Positions 61,798-64,000 of a stretch of 64,000 nucleotides of DNA are shown piece after piece. Under the pieces are notes generated by a model that was not told the DNA's origin, did no database searches, and saw nothing but the letters and a program-made list of their open reading frames with translations. The DNA lies in assembly GCA_041656735.1 (NCBI GenBank), contig JBBACY010000004.1:1-64000 (forward strand), written 5' to 3'. This stretch comes from Perlabentimonas sp041656735 (lineage in GTDB: Bacteria; Bacteroidota; Bacteroidia; Bacteroidales; Tenuifilaceae). Position numbers and translations under genes: made by a program. How positions within the stretch are numbered: the first letter of the stretch is position 1; every line of letters begins with the position of its first letter.

Positions 61798-64000
61798 GTG
61801 AACACGGAACAAAAACACTTTGCAGAGGTTATATTGCCCTTGGCATTGCCAAAATTATATACCTATTCAATTCCCAGCGAATTGGTTGGCACAGTTGTGC
61901 CTGGCATAAGGGTAATAGTTCAACTTGGCAAAAAGAAACTCTACTCTGCAATTGTGTACAGCGTGCACAACAACGCCCCCGAGCATTATAAAACCAAAGA
62001 TATTTTTCAAGCCATAGATACTAGTCCCTTGGTTTCTAACAGTCAAATAAATTTTTGGGAATGGATGGCTAGCTACTATATGTGCACGCTAGGCGAAGTA
62101 ATGAAAGCAGCATTACCCTCGGGACTTAAGCTCGAAAGTGAAACCCGCATAAGTCAGGGAGACAATTTTACCATTGCAGAATTACTTAGCGAAGCCGAAG
62201 CAGAAATAGTAAACTCTGTAAGCAAAGGCAAGAGCATTAGCATCCAGGAGTTAACAGCCAAATGCAATGCTCCCAATGCAATGGGAACGATTAAAAAAAT
62301 GCTGGACAAAAATATACTATCCATTAACGAACGGATAGAGCCAGCATTTAAACCTAAAATTGAAACATTTGCACGCCTACACCCACGACTAAAAAATAAT
62401 TCAGACGTAAACAAAGTGTTCGAAGGGCTTGCCCGCGCACAAGCACAGCAAAAATACCTAATGGCATTTTTGGCATTAGCAGCCCCCACACACGAAACAT
62501 TTACCGGTTGGGTTTCAAAAAAAGAACTTACCGAAAAGGCCAATACCTCAACTGGAGCATTTAAAGCGCTGGTAGAAAAAGAGATATTCGAGGTTGAGGA
62601 TAGGGAAGTTTCGAGGTTAACAATACAGGGCCAAACTCACGAGGTAGAATTACAACTCACTCCAGCACAAAATCAGGCACATAGCACAATCAAGAGCGAA
62701 TTTGAAACGAAAAACACCGTACTGCTCCACGGAGTTACTTCTAGCGGCAAAACCGAAATTTACATAACCCTTATAAAAGAACAGATTAACCAAGGCAAGC
62801 AGGTGCTATACTTACTACCCGAAATTGCCCTTACGGCACAAATTATCAATAGGTTAAAACGTTTCTTTGGCAATAAGGTTGGTATATACCACAGTAAATT
62901 TAGCGACAATCAGCGGGTTGAGGTCTACCAAAACCTAATGAATGATGGCAAGGACCCCGAAAAACCTTCGTACGACGTAATTCTTGGCGTTCGCTCATCC
63001 ATCTTTTTACCTTTTAAAAGACTGGGACTTATAATAGTTGACGAGGAACACGAAAATACCTTCAAACAATTCAATCCGGCCCCAAGGTACAGCGCCCGCG
63101 ATGCAGCCATTGTACTTTCGCATATTTCCAAATCAAAAGTTTTGCTAGGCACGGCAACACCTTCAATAGAATCTTACTACAACACACAAATAGGTAAGTA
63201 CGGATTGGCCACACTTACCGAGCGGTACAAGGGTATTAATCTCCCGAAAATAACAGTGGTTGACACCCTAACGGCGCGGAAAAAGAAGTTGATGAAATCG
63301 GTTTTCTCCCCTCAACTAATTGAGGCTATTGGAACAAGTTTAGAAAGTAAAGCCCAAGTAATACTTTTCCAAAATCGTAGAGGCTACGCACCTTTTATAG
63401 AGTGCGACGAATGTGCCTGGATACCGCAATGCAAAAACTGCAACGTTAGCCTAACGCTGCATAAGCATAGTAACGACCTAATTTGCCATTACTGTGGTTA
63501 CACAACGCAAAACCTTACATCGTGCTTGGCCTGCGGCAGCAATAAACTTAGCACCAAAGGTATTGGAACCGAAAAAATTGAAGAGGAACTCGCCATCCTT
63601 TTCCCAGAAGCCATAATTGAACGAATGGACCTCGACTCAACCCGTAGTCGAAACTCATACGAACGGATTATAAATGACTTTGAACTCGGCAAAACCGATG
63701 TTCTTATTGGCACCCAAATGGTTAGCAAAGGGCTCGATTTTGATAGGGTTAACCTGGTAGGTATTATTAATGCTGATAATATGCTCAACTTCCCCGACTT
63801 TAGAGCCTACGAGCGCAGTTTTCAGCTTATGGTACAGGTAAGTGGTAGAGCCGGACGAAAACACAAGCAAGGACAGGTTATTATTCAAACCAACAATCCT
63901 CAACATACAATTATTCAGCAGGTTACGACTAACGATTACCAATCGCTTTATACCGAGCAGCTTGCTGAGCGTCGCAACTACCTTTACCCACCCTACTACC
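61798..64000 (+). CDS. priA: Primosomal protein N' (PriA helicase), partial
   Basis: PriA restarts stalled replication forks. The frame starts at GTG 61798 and runs off the right edge after 734 codons of an expected roughly 820. It shows the 3'-DNA-binding domain (1-115), Walker A GVTSSGKT (from residue 312), DEEH, GTATPSIESYY, the eight-cysteine zinc site (CDECAWIPQCKNCN ... CHYCG ... CLACG), GTQMVSKGLDF and QVSGRAGR. The start lies only 4 bases past a TAATTTTG -7 match (61786-61793), so either the mRNA is nearly leaderless or another promoter is used. Confidence 0.93.
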   Translation, partial: MNTEQKHFAEVILPLALPKLYTYSIPSELVGTVVPGIRVIVQLGKKKLYSAIVYSVHNNAPEHYKTKDIFQAIDTSPLVSNSQINFWEWMASYYMCTLGEVMKAALPSGLKLESETRISQGDNFTIAELLSEAEAEIVNSVSKGKSISIQELTAKCNAPNAMGTIKKMLDKNILSINERIEPAFKPKIETFARLHPRLKNNSDVNKVFEGLARAQAQQKYLMAFLALAAPTHETFTGWVSKKELTEKANTSTGAFKALVEKEIFEVEDREVSRLTIQGQTHEVELQLTPAQNQAHSTIKSEFETKNTVLLHGVTSSGKTEIYITLIKEQINQGKQVLYLLPEIALTAQIINRLKRFFGNKVGIYHSKFSDNQRVEVYQNLMNDGKDPEKPSYDVILGVRSSIFLPFKRLGLIIVDEEHENTFKQFNPAPRYSARDAAIVLSHISKSKVLLGTATPSIESYYNTQIGKYGLATLTERYKGINLPKITVVDTLTARKKKLMKSVFSPQLIEAIGTSLESKAQVILFQNRRGYAPFIECDECAWIPQCKNCNVSLTLHKHSNDLICHYCGYTTQNLTSCLACGSNKLSTKGIGTEKIEEELAILFPEAIIERMDLDSTRSRNSYERIINDFELGKTDVLIGTQMVSKGLDFDRVNLVGIINADNMLNFPDFRAYERSFQLMVQVSGRAGRKHKQGQVIIQTNNPQHTIIQQVTTNDYQSLYTEQLAERRNYLYPPYY

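Overview
The window is chromosomal DNA of a Bacteroidota bacterium, most likely a Bacteroidales relative outside Bacteroides itself. The evidence is: type IX secretion (T9SS) sorting domains and components, a CarboxypepD_reg/TonB receptor paired with a DUF4249 lipoprotein, DUF4290 next to murA, the Bacteroidota form of PurM, repeated TAnnTTTG -7 promoter boxes, and almost no Shine-Dalgarno sequences. No rRNA, tRNA, CRISPR array, transposase, integrase or phage gene was found. Nearly every protein belongs to a recognisable housekeeping or envelope family.

Layout. 1-2700 is gene-free and built of repeats: a 357-359 bp tandem array open at the left edge, one copy of a composite palindromic element, and short direct repeats. 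2703-6109 encodes a long secreted protein with seven near-identical 37-38 residue repeats, followed by a small protein carrying a T9SS sorting domain. 6220-8077 holds a HAD hydrolase, a glutamine cyclotransferase lipoprotein and a thioredoxin. 8755-12013 is a TonB receptor/DUF4249 pair. 12207-17196 is a housekeeping stretch (DUF4290, murA, grpE, dnaJ, mnmH). 17363-29005 holds a C69 dipeptidase, an ABC exporter pair, a T9SS type B cargo, an AI-2E family membrane protein, an EamA transporter and a tricorn-like protease. 29156-33438 holds a DUF4412-like protein, Ppx/GppA, PssA and a PorV/PorQ-like protein. 33588-39755 is a TetR-TolC-HlyD-RND efflux operon with inverted repeats at its promoter. 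39836-41120 is a divergent OsmC/Crp-family pair. 41197-47626 holds a CPBP protease, parE, parC and aroK. 47673-48665 is a 292-bp tandem array of the same composite element seen near 1.65-1.9 kb, in the opposite orientation. 48699-64000 holds a cytosolic-carboxypeptidase-like M14 enzyme, lptB, lipoate ligase, an M20 dipeptidase, an interrupted SpoIIAA-like gene, purM, a PorE-like OmpA protein, gpmI, a DUF3109 gene and the first 734 codons of priA.

How it fits together. Secretion recurs across the window: two T9SS cargo-type proteins, a PorV/PorQ-like outer-membrane protein and a PorE-like peptidoglycan-binding protein. The efflux operon puts its own repressor first, behind two nested inverted repeats. 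MurA has Asp where fosfomycin-sensitive enzymes have the catalytic Cys. I see no convincing new defence or mobile system. The observations most worth following are the composite six-palindrome repeat element, the repeat protein whose peptide is conserved while its codons differ, the apparent single-codon interruption of a SpoIIAA-like gene, and the operator-like palindromes at the efflux and OsmC promoters.
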